Source of the DNA: Gammaproteobacteria bacterium
GTDB taxonomy: Bacteria > Pseudomonadota > Gammaproteobacteria > Steroidobacterales > Steroidobacteraceae
NCBI GenBank assembly: GCA_027459765.1
Contig: DAIDHD010000051.1
Location: 97,852 to 161,851 of the forward strand
Length of the DNA: 64,000 nucleotides
Direction of reading: 5' to 3'
Part shown: positions 26,689 through 35,618 of the stretch, one piece after another
Layout: each line of letters begins with the position of its first letter
Numbering within the stretch: position 1 is the first letter of the stretch
Translations under genes and position numbers: made by a program
The notes under the pieces: model-generated
What the model saw: only the letters and a program-made list of their open reading frames with translations
What the model was told of the DNA's origin: nothing
Databases searched by the model: none

Positions 26689-28362
26689 CTATGCGGGCGG
26701 GGAGTCGTAGAAGAAACGCCGCACCCAGGGTTCGAGCAAAGGCAACACCGGCTCGAGATGTGCCCGGTACCTGTACCAATGGCCAAGGCCCTCGGTATTG
26801 AGGCCGCGCGTCAGTTGCGCGGTACTCGGCGTCAGGGTGGTTCGATAACGAGTGCGCAGCGCGAAATCTCCCATGGCTGGATGCCACTCGATACCAACAT
26901 GCTCGCACACCCGCCGCATCTCGCGCGCGAATCCCGTCACCACGTCCTCATGCCGCACGAGGCAGGGTTCGAGACCGAGCACCGTGCTGAAGCGCAGCGC
27001 GAGACGCATCACGGCATCGTAGTAGCGCGCCGCGCCTTCGACCGTGAGCAACTCGTACATCGGCGCGCTCATGCGAAAGCGGTGCCGGAAGCAGCTCAGC
27101 ACCACGTCCCGGGGATCGCGACAGGCGAAGACGATCTTCGCGTTCGGAAAGAGCCGCTTGATGAGCGGGAGCTTGAGCGTATTGAGGGGATGCTTGTCGA
27201 CGAATACTTTGCCGCCGACGTCGCCCCCCGCAGCCGCGACGTGGCGCCAATAGGCGGCGCGAAAGGCCTCGAGCACGGGCGGCGGCGCCGCGACCAGACG
27301 ATCGAGATCCGCGGGGCGGCGCATGAACTCGCGTACCGCGTCGATCAGCGACTCGTTCTCCTCGAGACTCGCCACCGCCGGATGGCCTTCCAGGATCACT
27401 TCGAGGAGGGTGGTGCCGGAGCGCGGAAAACCGAGGAGGAACACGTGACCGACGGCGCCGGACGAGGCCGACCCCGCCGATCCGCCTGACGTGGTCGCCG
27501 GCGGCGTCTGCCACAGCCGCACGTCCGCGCGCGCGAAGTGTTCGTCGAGCGCCTTCACGTAGGCGAGCGCATCACCTTCGGTTTGTGCGAGCTTGGCGTG
27601 CTCCACGCGCAGCGCCTCATTGCAGGCGCCATAGGCAGCGAAGGCATCGTCCGGATAGTTCTTGGCGTCGAGCACGTCGCCAAGCAGGCCGTGTACGTGT
27701 GCGCGCTGCAGCGTATCCAGGCGCGGATCATCGAGCAACCGTCGCAGCCGGTCCTCGGCATCCGCCAGCTTGCGCTCGCCGAGGTCGGCCGCCGCCAGGC
27801 TCATCACCGCCTCCGGGTGTCCCGGAAGAACCTTCAAGGCTCGCTCGGAGCAGGCGCGAGCATCCGCATAGGCACCCCGGCTCGCCGATAGCGCGGCGAG
27901 GCCGGACAGCGCGACTCCCTGCAGAGGATCCAGCTCGAGCGCACGCCGGTAGCTCGATTCGGCGGCGGCAATGGCGCCCAGCGCGAGTTGGGCCGCGCCG
28001 CGCCCCGCGTGCACGTGCGCAAGCTGCGGGTGCCGTGTAACCAGTACGTCGTACTGGGCGAGCGCTTCCCGCGGCCGATCCTGGCGCATCAAGCAGAGCG
28101 CCAGCGCATTGCGCACTCCAGGTTCCTCGGGCGCGATCGCGACCCCGCGGCGCAGCAGCCGCTCAGCCTCAGCGAGTCGCCCCTGCCGCTCGCGCGCCAG
28201 CGCCAGCACATTGAACAACAGCGGATGGCCGACACCCTTCGCGAGCGCCGCTTCGGCATGCGCCGCAGCTTCGTCGTGCCGTCCAGCGAGTACGAGTTCG
28301 TGCACGGCGCGCAGCGCGTTCGTATCCACCGCCGAGCTCCGCTGACCGGAATGCTGGTTCAT
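26689..28362 (-). CDS. TPR-repeat sulfotransferase family protein (second copy)
   Basis: 557-residue protein with the same layout as the gene at 22772 but clearly divergent in sequence. N-terminal TPR repeats (NALALCLMRQDRPREALAQY, ALELDPLQGVALSGLAALSA) precede a sulfotransferase domain with VFLLGFPRSGTTLLEVILEG (P-loop near residue 311) and KIVFACRDPRDVVLSCFRHR. Start MNQHSGQRSS at 28362 is chosen because the upstream extension to 28446 is low-complexity and lacks a ribosome-binding site. It is cytoplasmic. It lies between the TPR-hydroxylase and the intron-marked receptor. Confidence 0.9.
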   Translation of the reverse strand: MNQHSGQRSSAVDTNALRAVHELVLAGRHDEAAAHAEAALAKGVGHPLLFNVLALARERQGRLAEAERLLRRGVAIAPEEPGVRNALALCLMRQDRPREALAQYDVLVTRHPQLAHVHAGRGAAQLALGAIAAAESSYRRALELDPLQGVALSGLAALSASRGAYADARACSERALKVLPGHPEAVMSLAAADLGERKLADAEDRLRRLLDDPRLDTLQRAHVHGLLGDVLDAKNYPDDAFAAYGACNEALRVEHAKLAQTEGDALAYVKALDEHFARADVRLWQTPPATTSGGSAGSASSGAVGHVFLLGFPRSGTTLLEVILEGHPAVASLEENESLIDAVREFMRRPADLDRLVAAPPPVLEAFRAAYWRHVAAAGGDVGGKVFVDKHPLNTLKLPLIKRLFPNAKIVFACRDPRDVVLSCFRHRFRMSAPMYELLTVEGAARYYDAVMRLALRFSTVLGLEPCLVRHEDVVTGFAREMRRVCEHVGIEWHPAMGDFALRTRYRTTLTPSTAQLTRGLNTEGLGHWYRYRAHLEPVLPLLEPWVRRFFYDSPPA

Positions 28363-28696
28363 GCTGCTTCGAACCACTCTTGGCACGACCCAACGCGGTG
28401 CAGATCGCCGCCCACTTGATGGAAGCGGCAGAGATGGCGACAGCACATATTACAGTCCATCCAAAACCCTCACCTTCCCTCGACGTAACACGGATTGCAC
28501 CCGCGAGGCGGTGGCAACCAGGGAACGCATCTCGAGGCGGGTGACACAATCCTGGCGCAAAAGAAACATCACAGTCTCGTGCCGCAGAAAGGCTTTGAAA
28601 TCGTGGCCAGCAACGGAGCGAGAGTGCTCGCCGCTCGATATGCAGTATAAGCCCAGGCCGCCCGTGCCGAGCAAAAAGAAGGCCCCGGAACCCGGA
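28363..28696. other. Intergenic region holding the 3' exon side of the intron
   Basis: 334 bases between the sulfotransferase start and the group II intron. A good -10-like TAATAT lies on the minus strand at 28452-28447, about 85 bases before the sulfotransferase start, but no clear -35 was found. Without the intron this sequence would follow the second receptor terminator directly. No gene is supported. Confidence 0.5.
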
Positions 28697-28735
28697 ATCG
28701 GGTAGGGGGTGAGCTTGCGCTCACCGCCCTCCCAC

Positions 28736-28767
28736 ACCACCGGACGTGCGGTTCCGCATCCGGCGGT
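28736..28767 (-). ncRNA. Group II intron domain V (catalytic core)
   Basis: 32-base hairpin on the minus strand: a 9-bp lower stem ACCGCCGGA/TCCGGTGGT, a two-base CG bulge, and a 4-bp upper stem capped by GAAC. This is the invariant domain V geometry. The lower stem includes CGC, the catalytic triad form reported for class C introns. The maturase stop codon overlaps its start. Confidence 0.9.
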
Positions 28768-30192
28768 TCAACTTAAACTCTGGAGTCGCTGATGGGTACC
28801 CATCAGCGAGACCAGCCCCTTGGTCGTGAAGTATTTGGTCGGCAATGCGTGGTTCATGTGGGACGCTCCTGCATTCCACCACGGTCCCTGGCCATTGCTG
28901 GCGCTGCGACGGGCACGTTCGGCGTCCAGCCCCAGAGCACGTAGTTTACGTGCCTTGGTGGCTCGGCGTTTCCATCCGCGCCACAGCAGGCAGCGCAGTC
29001 GCCGCCGCATCCAACTATCGAGTTCCTCCAGCACCCCTTTGGTCTCGGTGGGTCGGAAGTAATTGATCCAACCCCGCAGCAGCGGGTTCAGATCCTCGAT
29101 CGTACGGGCTAATGATCGGCCGCGTCCGGTACGCATTAAATCACGCACCTTCTGCCGCAGTCGTTGCACGCTGGCTGGAGCGATCCGCAAGCGGCTCTCG
29201 CGGTGTACCGTGACGCTAAACCCCAGGAACTTGCGCTCCCAAGGCCTAGCCACTGCACTTTTCTCGGTGTTGACTCGCAGTTTCAAGGCATCCTCGAGGA
29301 AGGTCCTGACTCCGTCCATCACCCGATCTCCCGCCACGCGACTGCTCACGTAAATGTTGCAGTCGTCAGCGTAGCGGCAAAACGCGAGCTGCCGTCGTTC
29401 CAACTCCTGGTCCAGGTCATTGAGCAGAATATTGGAGAGCAGCGGGGAGAGCGGACCGCCTTGCGGCGTCCCCTCCGTGCGTTGCTTGACCAACCCGTCA
29501 CTCATCATCCCGGCTTCCAGGAACCGCCGGATTAGCTTCAGCACTCGTGCATCGCTGACTTGCCGTGCCACCCGCGCCATCAACACATCGTGGTTGACTC
29601 GATCGAAGAACTTCTCCAGATCAATATCCACCACCCAGCGCTTTCCCTCGCGGATGTACCCCTGTGCTTTGCGAACCGCCTGATGGGCCCCGCGACCCGG
29701 ACGGAAGCCGAGGCTTGAGTCCGAGAACGTAGGCTCAAAGAGCGGCCGCAGCGCCTGATGCAGCGCCTGCTGAATCAGCCGGTCAACCAGGGTCGGCACT
29801 CCGAGTGTTCTGATCCCGCCCGAAGGCTTCGGGATATCCACTCGTCGTACCGGCCGCGGCAGGTAACGGCCTTCCAACAAGGCCCTCTTCACGCTTGGCC
29901 AGTGCATCTTCAGCCAGTCTTTGAACTCCGGTACCGATACGTCATCGACGCCCGGCGCCCCTTTGTTCTCGACCACCCGCTGATACGCCAGCTTCAAGTT
30001 GCTGCGTTCGACCACCTCTTCCATGAGCGTGTGGCCCTCCGATTTCGTTCGCCCGGATGTCGCCGCGCCAAGCTCCGCACCGCCTCGCTTCGTGCGCGGC
30101 TGCCGGCCTGCACCCCCCGCGGCGGCCACCCTTGCGGGTGCTTCTGCCTCAACGCTTCGCTTCGAGACCATCCGTCCTACTCTCGGCTTCAT
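28768..30192 (-). CDS. Group II intron maturase/reverse transcriptase
   Basis: 474-residue LtrA-type protein that helps splice its own intron and reverse-transcribes it into new sites. The reverse transcriptase domain holds PKPSGGIRTLGVPTLVDRLI, TFSDSSLGFRPGRGAHQAV, VVDIDLEKFFDRVNHD, GTPQGGPLSPLLSNI and the catalytic YADD at 274-277. The maturase region has NPLLRGWINYF, and the C-terminus carries GPWWNAGASHMNHALPTKYF. No HNH endonuclease domain is visible, as usual for class C. The Arg/Ala-rich N-terminal 50 residues are unusual, and an internal ATG (MEEVVERSNL) is an alternative start. Confidence 0.96.
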   Translation of the reverse strand: MKPRVGRMVSKRSVEAEAPARVAAAGGAGRQPRTKRGGAELGAATSGRTKSEGHTLMEEVVERSNLKLAYQRVVENKGAPGVDDVSVPEFKDWLKMHWPSVKRALLEGRYLPRPVRRVDIPKPSGGIRTLGVPTLVDRLIQQALHQALRPLFEPTFSDSSLGFRPGRGAHQAVRKAQGYIREGKRWVVDIDLEKFFDRVNHDVLMARVARQVSDARVLKLIRRFLEAGMMSDGLVKQRTEGTPQGGPLSPLLSNILLNDLDQELERRQLAFCRYADDCNIYVSSRVAGDRVMDGVRTFLEDALKLRVNTEKSAVARPWERKFLGFSVTVHRESRLRIAPASVQRLRQKVRDLMRTGRGRSLARTIEDLNPLLRGWINYFRPTETKGVLEELDSWMRRRLRCLLWRGWKRRATKARKLRALGLDAERARRSASNGQGPWWNAGASHMNHALPTKYFTTKGLVSLMGTHQRLQSLS

Positions 30193-30290
30193 TGTTCAGC
30201 CCTTCGGCACCGTTGCCTACTATGGCCTCTGCTGACTTCTGCAACCGCATCCGAGAACCTTGCAGCCCTCGTAGCACTAGGCACGGTTGC

Positions 30291-30321
<31 letters not shown>

Positions 30322-30564
30322 ACGCTTATGCGCGTCGGATATACGTCACCGCGTTCCGTACATGCATTGGGCTTCGCATTTTCATGCCTGCTTGCCCCAC
30401 GGTGCCGCCTCTATCCGCTTCCTGTTCGTCGCGCCAGCGCTTTGCTTCCGGCTTCCTTCCGACTCCCGGTCACCCGAGAAACCGTTGCCTTCCGCTAACA
30501 CTTGCCCATGTCGGCCGTGTAGAGGACTTTCACCTCCGAGTGAGTGCGCCCTGCCGGGCGCACA

Positions 30565-30600
30565 TGAAAAAAGCCGCGGGGGTTGCCCCCCCGCGGCTTG
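30565..30600 (-). terminator. Intrinsic terminator of the second TonB receptor, intron target
   Basis: Perfect 12-bp stem AAGCCGCGGGGG/CCCCCGCGGCTT (30571-30582 with 30588-30599) followed on the minus strand by six T residues. It lies 29 bases after the receptor stop. The group II intron begins three bases beyond the T-run, so the terminator remains intact. Confidence 0.92.
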
Positions 30601-30628
30601 CAATCGAATTGCGATCCGATCGTTCGAG

Positions 30629-33559
30629 TTAGAAGCTGAAAGTAAATCCGCCTTGTACGAACCGGCCAATGGCGCCGGAGAAGTGCAGCGACGGATTGTA
30701 CTGATACGGTGCACCACCATAGGTGTTCGCATCGAACGGCGGCTGCGCGTTGAACACATTGTTCACGGCCACGTGCGCAATGAACTTCTCGGTGACTTTG
30801 TAGCGCAGGGTCACGTCCGTGGTCTTGAACGAAGACGTCTGGCACCAGCTAGACGGATAGTTTCCGTTCATTCCTTGGGCGTAGCTGCTGAATTGTACTC
30901 CAGAGTAATACGTCAGATTGTTGGCGCAGGTATTGGCCAATCCAAGCCCGCCCACATAGGACGGATCGAGGTTGTTGTAACCGCTGATGTAGTTCTCGAC
31001 GGCCGTGAATTCGAGCGGGCCCTTTGCGTACGTCACCGTCGCTTGGATCCGATCTCTCGGGTTGGCGGTATCGCCGCCGATCAGTTCCGGACCATGCGTG
31101 CCCGCCAACTGGTACGACACTCCGCCGGTTGTCAGAACGTAGCTCAGCGTATGGCTCCAGTCCAAGCCGGTGTACAGAGAGCCCCAGTCACCCAGAGACC
31201 AGGTGTAATGCGTCTCCAGTTCGAGGCCTCTGACCTCGGTTGAATTGGCGTTCTCGTACGGATCCGAAACGTACAGCAACAAGCCGTTTGCCCCGCCCGG
31301 GATCACGCAGGGCGCCGTTCCGGTGGCCTGGTAACACAAGCCGCTGACCGGCACCTGGCTGCGCACTTGCGGGAGCGTCGAGCCCACGGGAGGCGTGTAG
31401 ATCTGATCCCGGATCTTGATGTCATAAAAGTCGAGCGTCGAACTCCAGCCGCTCACCGGCTCGAGAATCACACCCAAGGTGGCCGAGACGGACTTCTCCG
31501 GCTTGAGCGGCGGGTTGGCGCCGTAGCCAGATTGGAAAACGGCGGTGGGGGAGCAGGCGAGCACGGGCACTCCCGGTGCTGGGCCGTTGGGACATAGCTT
31601 GGGGTCGGGGCTGCCGGCGAACGTCAAACCCGACACGCCGGTCTCGGCGACGTTCGGAGCCCGAAAGCCGGTGGCGAGTGTGCCGCGCAGTGCAAACGCA
31701 TTGAGCGGCCGCCACTTGAAGCCGAAGGACGGGGTGAAGGAGTCGTTGCTGCCGCTCACACCGAAGTGGTCGAAGCGGGCATGGGCGTCGAGCTCCAACG
31801 ACTTGAGCACCGGCGCTGCGACCTCGGCGAACACGGCGGTGTCGGACTGTGCGCCGTTCACGAACTGCAAGAACGTGTTGCCCGGGATCACGCCGGCCGC
31901 GTAGAGGTTGGGCGCCGGCGCGTTCACCTTGTTGTACAGGTACTCGACGCCGGTGCTGAAGCCCAAGTCGCCCCCTGCCAGCTTCATCAACGAACGGGTT
32001 GCGTGCAACTCTACGTCCGCGAGTTCCGAGTACATGTTGGTGGTGTTCGGAACGTAAATCGCCCCGATGTCGGCAGGGGAGTTGTTGCCGAGAACGGAGT
32101 ACGGATTGGTCGGACGGTTCAGCGCGCCGAACAGTGCTTCGGCGTTCTGGGTGCCGATGTTGCTGTCGTACATGTTGTTCCGCGACCCCGTGATCGAGCT
32201 CGCGATGTCCCAAGCACCGATCGTGCCGCTCAAGTCGAGCGAGAGACGATAGGTCCTCGACTCGATCAGCGTGCTTTGCACCGGGCCACTCGTATCCAAG
32301 CCGATCACCTGTGCGGGCACACCCAGATTGTTGCCCGGGTAGTTGGCAGGAACCGTGACCGCTCCGGCGTCGGGGAAATTCGTCACGAAGGGCGTGGCGC
32401 CATTGGCGCCGACCGCCGGATTGATGTACTGCGCGAACGCGGGCGGCAGCCCCTGCCCGCTCGCCGCATTGTCGACGTTCACATTGCTGCTGAACATCGA
32501 TGCTTTAGCCGCGAGTTGCCAGTCCCCGGCCAATTTCTTGGTGACACCGACCAACACGTTGAAGTTCTGGCTATCCGGCTGGATGTCGCCGATGGGCTTG
32601 TAGGCGCAACCGCCGGAGCTCAGCATCGCAAAGCTGTTGCAAGGCCCGGAGAGGAACTGGGTATTCGACGCCGAGGGCGTACCGCCGTTCGGGTTATACA
32701 AGTAAACGCTGCCGGGAACGACAGGAAGGGGTCTGGACGGGTTCACAACCCCGGGCGTCCAATCATATCCGCCATTGTTGTAGACGGAATAATTGAGATT
32801 GGTCCAGGGGCCATCGCCGAAGCGCTGCGCGTTCGTGATCGCGTACTGGTGACGGTATTCGACGTTGATGAAGGCGTTATAGCCATCGCTGCCGAGATCG
32901 CCGACGCCGCTCGAAAGCGACGCGTGGTCCATGTTGCCGCCGCCCTCGGTCGCGGTGCCGCCCTCGGCGTTGATCGTGGTGCCGGTGAAGGTCTTCTTCA
33001 GAATGATGTTGACCACGCCGGCCATTGCGTCGGAGCCGTACTGCGCGGAGGCGCCGTCCTTCAGCACTTCGACCCGCTCGATGGCGTCGAAGGGAATGTT
33101 GCCGATGTCGACGAAGGAACGCTGACCGTCGTCGAACATCGAGTTCGACGTCATCCGGTGCCCGTCGATCAGCACCAAGGTGGCGGACGTATTCAAGCCG
33201 CGCAGCGAAACGCCCTGCGCACCCGCGGCGAATGCACCGGAGAAGCCCTGGCTCAGGGTGCCCTGGCCGTTGGCGGTGATGTTGCTCAGGACCTGCGCAA
33301 TGGAGGTGTAGCCGGACTGCTTGAGTTCCTCTTCGGAGATGACCTGCACCGGGCTCGGCGTCTCGATGTCGGCTCGCTTGATCGAGGAGCCGGTGACGAC
33401 GATCTCCGAAAGCTGCTCACCGGACCCGCTCGGAGCGGTTTGCGCGATCGCCACGCTGGCGGCCATGGTCGTTGCCAGGCCCGCGGCGATTGCACTGCGG
33501 CGATTGGGGTTGACCCTCGGGAAGCGCTTCACGCGCCAATCTGGACCAGAAAAATCCAT
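30629..33559 (-). CDS. TonB-dependent receptor (second)
   Basis: 976-residue outer-membrane receptor. Start ATG 33559 follows GGGAGAA, and the signal peptide ends near VAIAQ. The N-terminal motif EQLSEIVVTGSSIKRADIET is followed by a plug with QSGYTSIAQVLSN, LRGLNTSATLVLIDGHR and VEVLKDGASAQYGSDAMAGV, then a large barrel ending GGFTFSF with a terminal Phe. It resembles the first receptor in the N-terminus and plug, while the barrels appear to differ. Its substrate is unknown. It is the last receptor of the oxygenase/sulfotransferase island and its terminator hosts the group II intron. Confidence 0.94.
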   Translation of the reverse strand: MDFSGPDWRVKRFPRVNPNRRSAIAAGLATTMAASVAIAQTAPSGSGEQLSEIVVTGSSIKRADIETPSPVQVISEEELKQSGYTSIAQVLSNITANGQGTLSQGFSGAFAAGAQGVSLRGLNTSATLVLIDGHRMTSNSMFDDGQRSFVDIGNIPFDAIERVEVLKDGASAQYGSDAMAGVVNIILKKTFTGTTINAEGGTATEGGGNMDHASLSSGVGDLGSDGYNAFINVEYRHQYAITNAQRFGDGPWTNLNYSVYNNGGYDWTPGVVNPSRPLPVVPGSVYLYNPNGGTPSASNTQFLSGPCNSFAMLSSGGCAYKPIGDIQPDSQNFNVLVGVTKKLAGDWQLAAKASMFSSNVNVDNAASGQGLPPAFAQYINPAVGANGATPFVTNFPDAGAVTVPANYPGNNLGVPAQVIGLDTSGPVQSTLIESRTYRLSLDLSGTIGAWDIASSITGSRNNMYDSNIGTQNAEALFGALNRPTNPYSVLGNNSPADIGAIYVPNTTNMYSELADVELHATRSLMKLAGGDLGFSTGVEYLYNKVNAPAPNLYAAGVIPGNTFLQFVNGAQSDTAVFAEVAAPVLKSLELDAHARFDHFGVSGSNDSFTPSFGFKWRPLNAFALRGTLATGFRAPNVAETGVSGLTFAGSPDPKLCPNGPAPGVPVLACSPTAVFQSGYGANPPLKPEKSVSATLGVILEPVSGWSSTLDFYDIKIRDQIYTPPVGSTLPQVRSQVPVSGLCYQATGTAPCVIPGGANGLLLYVSDPYENANSTEVRGLELETHYTWSLGDWGSLYTGLDWSHTLSYVLTTGGVSYQLAGTHGPELIGGDTANPRDRIQATVTYAKGPLEFTAVENYISGYNNLDPSYVGGLGLANTCANNLTYYSGVQFSSYAQGMNGNYPSSWCQTSSFKTTDVTLRYKVTEKFIAHVAVNNVFNAQPPFDANTYGGAPYQYNPSLHFSGAIGRFVQGGFTFSF

Positions 33560-33859
33560 TGAGTTCTCCCTTTTTACAATCAAACACATTGTCGACGGCG
33601 CATGGCACCGCCCGATTTTCCTACGCGATCGTTGCCAAAACGCAACACGGTCAGACAAATGTGATGCGGAGGCTAACATCACGTTACGAAGTCGTGAAGA
33701 GCCCCTGAGCTATGCGGGACTTTTTTTAATTCTATTTGTTTATCAATTGGTTATTTGCGCAAAAACCGTGCATCTTGCACTCGCTTGGTGCACCGCGCGA
33801 CCACTGGTTGGACACGCGCATCTTCGACCAAGCGACTTTTATGTTGCCTTAATGCATCG
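33560..33859. other. AT-rich intergenic region upstream of the second receptor
   Basis: 300 bases between two minus-strand genes. It includes an AT-rich block (about 33720-33770) with a run of seven T residues at 33721-33727, strikingly different from the GC-rich flanks. It presumably carries the receptor promoter and possibly the end signals of nothing else, since the DUF1295 stop at 33860 is transcribed away from it. No confident promoter pair was identified. Confidence 0.5.
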
Positions 33860-34642
33860 CTAATCCAAGGTCTTGCCTAACGGCCCCGGAAAGAACGCGT
33901 TGGTCCGCCGCACGTACTCCGCGTAGGCGGGACGGCGCTCGCCGATGTCCTTCTCCAGCAAGGTCACGCCCGAGACGCGCATCAGCAACACCGACATGAG
34001 CACGGGACCCGGTACGCTCCACCACCCGCCGGCCGCCGCGGCGATCAGATAGAGCCCCCACCACACGCAGAAGTCGCCGAAGTAATTCGGATGCCGGGTG
34101 TAGCGCCAGAAGCCGCGGTCCATCACCCGGCCGCGGTTGGCCGGATTCGCCTTGAAGCGCGCGAGCTGCCAGTCGCCGCCCGCTTCGAACGCAAAGCCCA
34201 CCGCCCAGAGCGCCGCGCCGGCGTAGTCGAACGGGGTGAGAGCTCCGCCCGCGGCGAGGGCGGCGTACAGCGGCAAGGAGATGACCCAGGCGAGCCCAGC
34301 CTGCAGCCAGAACACCAGATAGAGGCTCTTCACCGCGAAATTCGGCTGATTCCGCGCACGGATCTCCTGGTAGCGCCGGTCCTCGCCGTGACCGGCATTG
34401 CGCCAGGCAATGTACAGCGACAGGCGCAACGCCCAGACGCACACCAGCGCCAGCACCAGCCGCACCCGCGGACCGGCGAGATTCGAGTGCGCGGCGTAGA
34501 CGCCGGCCATCGCCAGGAACATCAGCGACCAAACCGCATCGACGATCGAGGCATTGCGCTTGGCGACGCTCACGACCCAGGTGATGGTGGCGAGCGCGGC
34601 GGCGGTGGCCAGGCCGAGAAGATAGTCGTGCAGGTGAAACAT
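33860..34642 (-). CDS. DUF1295 membrane protein (steroid 5-alpha-reductase-like)
   Basis: 260-residue inner-membrane protein with about six hydrophobic segments. The C-terminal signature FWRYTRHPNYFGDFCVWWG and the tail LLEKDIGERRPAYAEYVRRT match DUF1295, related to steroid 5-alpha-reductases and isoprenylcysteine methyltransferases. Enzymatic function in bacteria is largely unassigned; a reductase acting on a lipid-like substrate is possible. It follows the exported protein gene at 34676 by 33 bases on the same strand and is likely co-transcribed with it. Confidence 0.92.
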   Translation of the reverse strand: MFHLHDYLLGLATAAALATITWVVSVAKRNASIVDAVWSLMFLAMAGVYAAHSNLAGPRVRLVLALVCVWALRLSLYIAWRNAGHGEDRRYQEIRARNQPNFAVKSLYLVFWLQAGLAWVISLPLYAALAAGGALTPFDYAGAALWAVGFAFEAGGDWQLARFKANPANRGRVMDRGFWRYTRHPNYFGDFCVWWGLYLIAAAAGGWWSVPGPVLMSVLLMRVSGVTLLEKDIGERRPAYAEYVRRTNAFFPGPLGKTLD

Positions 34643-34675
34643 CGGTGGTAAATCCCTCGCGGGCCGGGCCCGGGC

Positions 34676-35482
34676 TCAGCCCGCGGCGTGGCACGCGCTC
34701 AAGGTTACCGCGCTCGCCGCCGCGAACGCGCGCGCGTCCGTGTCGTGGCGCTCGGCCAGTGGGAAGGTGATCTCGGCCTGGAAGTTGTTGTTGGAACCAT
34801 CTCGCAGGTCCGAGAGGCCGTCGTAGCGCACGAGCACGTGGTCGCGCGTCGTATAGGCGACGTCGATGCCCGGCAGGATCCAGCCCCACAGGCCGGACAA
34901 CCGCAAGCGGAACACCTCGACCGGCACACCCCCGATGTGGTCGCTGCGCAGCCGCTGCACCTGAAATCCGTAGTCGGTCAGGCGGCTCGGCACCAGGAAC
35001 CGCAACGCCACCGGCTTGCCGCCGTCGAGCGCCGGCCACTGCGCGCGCACGAACTCGTCGAATCCCGCGTCCGCGACCAGTCCCTGCGCGCTGGGCAAGG
35101 GTGACGAGCGCTCCGGATCGGCATGTGCCGCACGAAAGAACACCGAGCGGGTCCCGCCATCCGAGCGGATGCCTTCCTGCATGCCGTTGGCGACGTCGTC
35201 GAGCATGAAGTCCGGCGCGAACCGGTCGACGTAGCGCACGGTCTTGCGCGCGAACGCCGCCCCGTCCTTGCAGGTGTACAGCACCACGCGGCGCACCAGG
35301 CGCGCGTCATCGTATTCCAGCACGTGGTGCTCACCGTAGAGCACCGTGCCTTCGTGCCGCGCTCGCGCCACGCCGGAGTACTCGACGTACCGGGTCGCGG
35401 CGGCGGCCATGACGACCGCCCCGCAAGACAAGCCGACGGCGGCGGCGAACACGGCACCGATACGCAAGCTCCACATCACCAT
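34676..35482 (-). CDS. Exported protein of unknown function
   Basis: 268-residue protein with a signal peptide (AVFAAAVGLSCGAVVMAAAA). The mature region begins RYVEYSGVARARHEGTVLYG and contains VLYTCKDGAAFARKTVRYV and FAPDFMLDDVANGMQEGIR, with a beta-rich second half. No named family was recognised. Start ATG 35482 has GAGGAG close upstream; ATG 35476 is an alternative. It is divergent from fbp and upstream of the DUF1295 membrane protein, so the two may work on the same envelope lipid. Confidence 0.72.
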   Translation of the reverse strand: MVMWSLRIGAVFAAAVGLSCGAVVMAAAATRYVEYSGVARARHEGTVLYGEHHVLEYDDARLVRRVVLYTCKDGAAFARKTVRYVDRFAPDFMLDDVANGMQEGIRSDGGTRSVFFRAAHADPERSSPLPSAQGLVADAGFDEFVRAQWPALDGGKPVALRFLVPSRLTDYGFQVQRLRSDHIGGVPVEVFRLRLSGLWGWILPGIDVAYTTRDHVLVRYDGLSDLRDGSNNNFQAEITFPLAERHDTDARAFAAASAVTLSACHAAG

Positions 35483-35618
35483 CGATCTCCTCACGCCCCG
35501 GGCAATTTGGGCTTGGCCATTGTCTTTCGGCGCGCGCAGCGCTCCGGATGCACGCGGCAGCAGATTCTGCGGTGCTTCGATGGAGCGCGCCGCACGCGAT
35601 TCGTGGCATGCTTGAGGC

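Noticed and set aside
28620..28696. PEP-CTERM-like string (PGSGAFFLLGTGGLGLY) on the minus strand just after the intron
   Set aside because: No arginine cluster follows, no upstream secreted protein is in frame, and the string continues into the intron sequence; chance similarity is more likely.
31766..33562. 598-codon plus-strand open frame
   Set aside because: It is the antisense shadow of the second TonB receptor, whose domains and signal peptide are clear on the other strand.
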